DNA from: Adiantum capillus-veneris
Taxonomy: Eukaryota; Streptophyta; Polypodiopsida; Polypodiales; Pteridaceae
DNA length: 64,000 bases
Reading direction: 5' to 3'
Assembly: GCA_014529385.2 (NCBI GenBank)
Contig: CM043962.1
Coordinates: 122,998,470-123,062,469, forward strand
Numbering within the stretch: position 1 is the first letter of the stretch; every line of letters starts with the position of its first letter. Below are positions 62,901-64,000 of this stretch, one piece after another. Below the pieces are notes generated by a model, which searched no databases, had not been told where the DNA came from, and saw nothing but the letters and a program-made list of their open reading frames with translations. A program made the position numbers and the translations under genes.

Positions 62901-63420
62901 ACAGGATAAGGATGACAAGTCAGACCATAAAGGGAAGAAGCCAAAGCCAAGTGCAGGACTTGTTCCAGATTTGGTTGGAGACCAGCCAAACACAGATGCC
63001 ACAGAGCTGTGCAGAGCTTGGGGCAAAGTTAGAGACCAGACACTGCTGGTTTTCTTTGATCCAGGAGCCCGTGCAAATTTCATATCACTAGAATTAGCAT
63101 CAAAGTTGGGCATTCGTGCAGAGGAGATGGGTATGACAGGGGAAGTAGGTTTGGCATGCCCAGGTCATTCAGAGCCCGTTACTCCCATTTTGGGGAAGCT
63201 TCGTCTGCACATTCAGAGCTATGTGGATGCGGAAGAATTTCATATTATGCCACTTGAGGGCTGTGATGTGTTCTTGGGTATCCCATGGTGTTACAGGTTG
63301 CATGCAATGGTGGATACTTACAACAAAAAGATTACCCTTGTACATAGAGGAAAGACTCATGTCCTTAATGTAAAGCTTAAAGGCGAGTCTGTTCCAGTTG
63401 TTTCTGCTTCTGCCCTGTAA
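62901..63420 (+). pseudogene. Gypsy F protease
   Basis: Frame 62971-63420: TELCRAWGKVRDQTLLVFFD then PGARANFISLELASKLG (active site D-P-G, as in D), LACPGHSEPVTPILGKLRLH, MPLEGCDVFLGIPWCYRLHA and [18 protein letters not shown]. It ends in TAA where D continues. The block is collinear with D protease. Confidence 0.85.
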
Positions 63421-64000
63421 TAAAGAATCATCTTTCTGCGTACTTGATCTTTGCAAAAGAAGTACCTCAAGTTGTATCTAATTTGTCTACCTTAGATAAA
63501 GACAAGTCAACTTTTTTGAGTGGTTTCAGTGATTGTTTTTTGGACTCTTTGCCAGGGGAGTTACCTCGTAAGAGACCTGAGGATCATACTATAGATCTTG
63601 TGCCAGGTTCTAGTCCACCACCATACAGGGTTAGTGCAGCCCAGCAGAAAGAGATTATGAGTCAGGTCAACCCCTTTTTGTTCGCCTGTACTCTTAGTGC
63701 AGAAGAAGGATGGTTCATGGCGTATGTGCATTGACTATCACGCCTTGAATAAGAATACCATCAAGAACAGGTTCCCCATACCGAGGATAGATGACATTCT
63801 TGATCGGCTTGAGGGAGTGCCATTGTTTACAAGAATAGACCTAAAGAGTGGGTACCATCAGATACGCATTAGGCCAGAAGATGTCCCTGAGACTGCGTTC
63901 AGGACAACATTTGGTCTCTATGAGTTTCTTGTCATGCCATTTGGTCTCACAAATGCTCTTGCCACGTTTAATAGAATGATGGACAGAATTTTTAGACCAC
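63421..64000 (+). pseudogene. Gypsy F linker and reverse transcriptase start (cut by window)
   Basis: 63444-63734 encodes LPRKRPEDHTIDLVPGSSPP, one Asn-Arg pair shorter than in D, and the start of RT. A deletion near 63668-63680 shifts KKDGSW. After 63740 one frame reads [37 protein letters not shown] and [20 protein letters not shown] to the edge of the window. Confidence 0.82.

Larger units (their letters stand above)
59644..64000 (+). mobile_element. Gypsy element F (chromovirus), truncated by the window end
   Basis: 5' LTR 59644-61272, PBS at 61273, gag, protease and the beginning of RT to 64000. Same clade as C and D by gag, protease, PBS and LTR end (GGCCGGTTACA), but more diverged. 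Several stops and shifts. It carries the MITE hAT-2b in its LTR and was inserted into the protease region of element E. Confidence 0.9.

Noticed and set aside
1-64000. Search for host genes, tRNA or rRNA genes
   Set aside because: All recognisable coding motifs belong to retroelements; TGGTATCAGAGC hits are primer sites next to LTRs, not tRNA genes; no rRNA-like sequence seen.

Overview
The window is a stack of transposable elements from a land-plant nuclear genome. I find no host gene, tRNA, rRNA or CRISPR array. The plant assignment rests on Ty3/gypsy chromoviruses with an integrase chromodomain, Ty1/copia elements with a UBN2-type gag, an L1-type LINE whose ORF2 ends in a zf-RVT domain, and primer-binding sites matching plant initiator tRNA-Met. 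The mix of near-identical LTR pairs and heavily decayed nested copies suggests a large, repeat-rich genome. I cannot place the clade (fern, lycophyte, gymnosperm or other).

Left half (1-27374). An old gypsy chromovirus 'A' lies on the minus strand; its 3' end is off the left edge and its 5' LTR is at 26888-27374. Two elements inserted into it. A non-autonomous LTR element, LARD-1 (985-5132, target duplication GTATT), sits in its integrase. An L1-type LINE (6797-25747, 13-bp target duplication, 11-nt A tail) sits in its gag. The LINE carries three later insertions: gypsy 'B' (7656-14088, TSD CCTCC), a hAT-like MITE (16697-17065, TSD GGACTGTC) and an intact young copia element 'copia-1' (19034-24355, TSD ACCCT) with an uninterrupted 1371-aa polyprotein.

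Middle (27375-42937). A decayed plus-strand gypsy 'I' (gag 27950-28128, zinc knuckle and protease 41043-41760, 3' LTR 42114-42730) is split by gypsy 'H' (28129-41037, TSD TATGA). H carries LARD-2 in its 3' LTR (31136-40933, TSD TCAGA). LARD-2 contains 'copia-2' (34105-39315, TSD TTTGT) and, in its 3' LTR, a 145-bp hAT-like MITE (40563-40707).

Right half (42938-64000). Gypsy 'C' (minus) and gypsy 'D' (plus, LTRs 1480 bp each and almost identical) are close relatives arranged head to head, making an inverted repeat with arms of about 7 kb. D abuts a gag-protease fragment of a different gypsy family 'E', which is cut by gypsy 'F' (plus, running off the right edge). F carries a second copy of the 40.6-kb MITE family in its 5' LTR.

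Most notable: the two LARD copies share an unrecognised protein (basic coiled coil, Asp/His-rich repeats, novel C-terminal part) ending in a possible chromodomain relic. The C/D/F clade has a protease site reading D-P-G where the second triplet base can be read, and a tRNA-Glu-like primer site. A short AAATACCGAAAGGGGCGCC block persists in the LTRs of otherwise diverged gypsy families.
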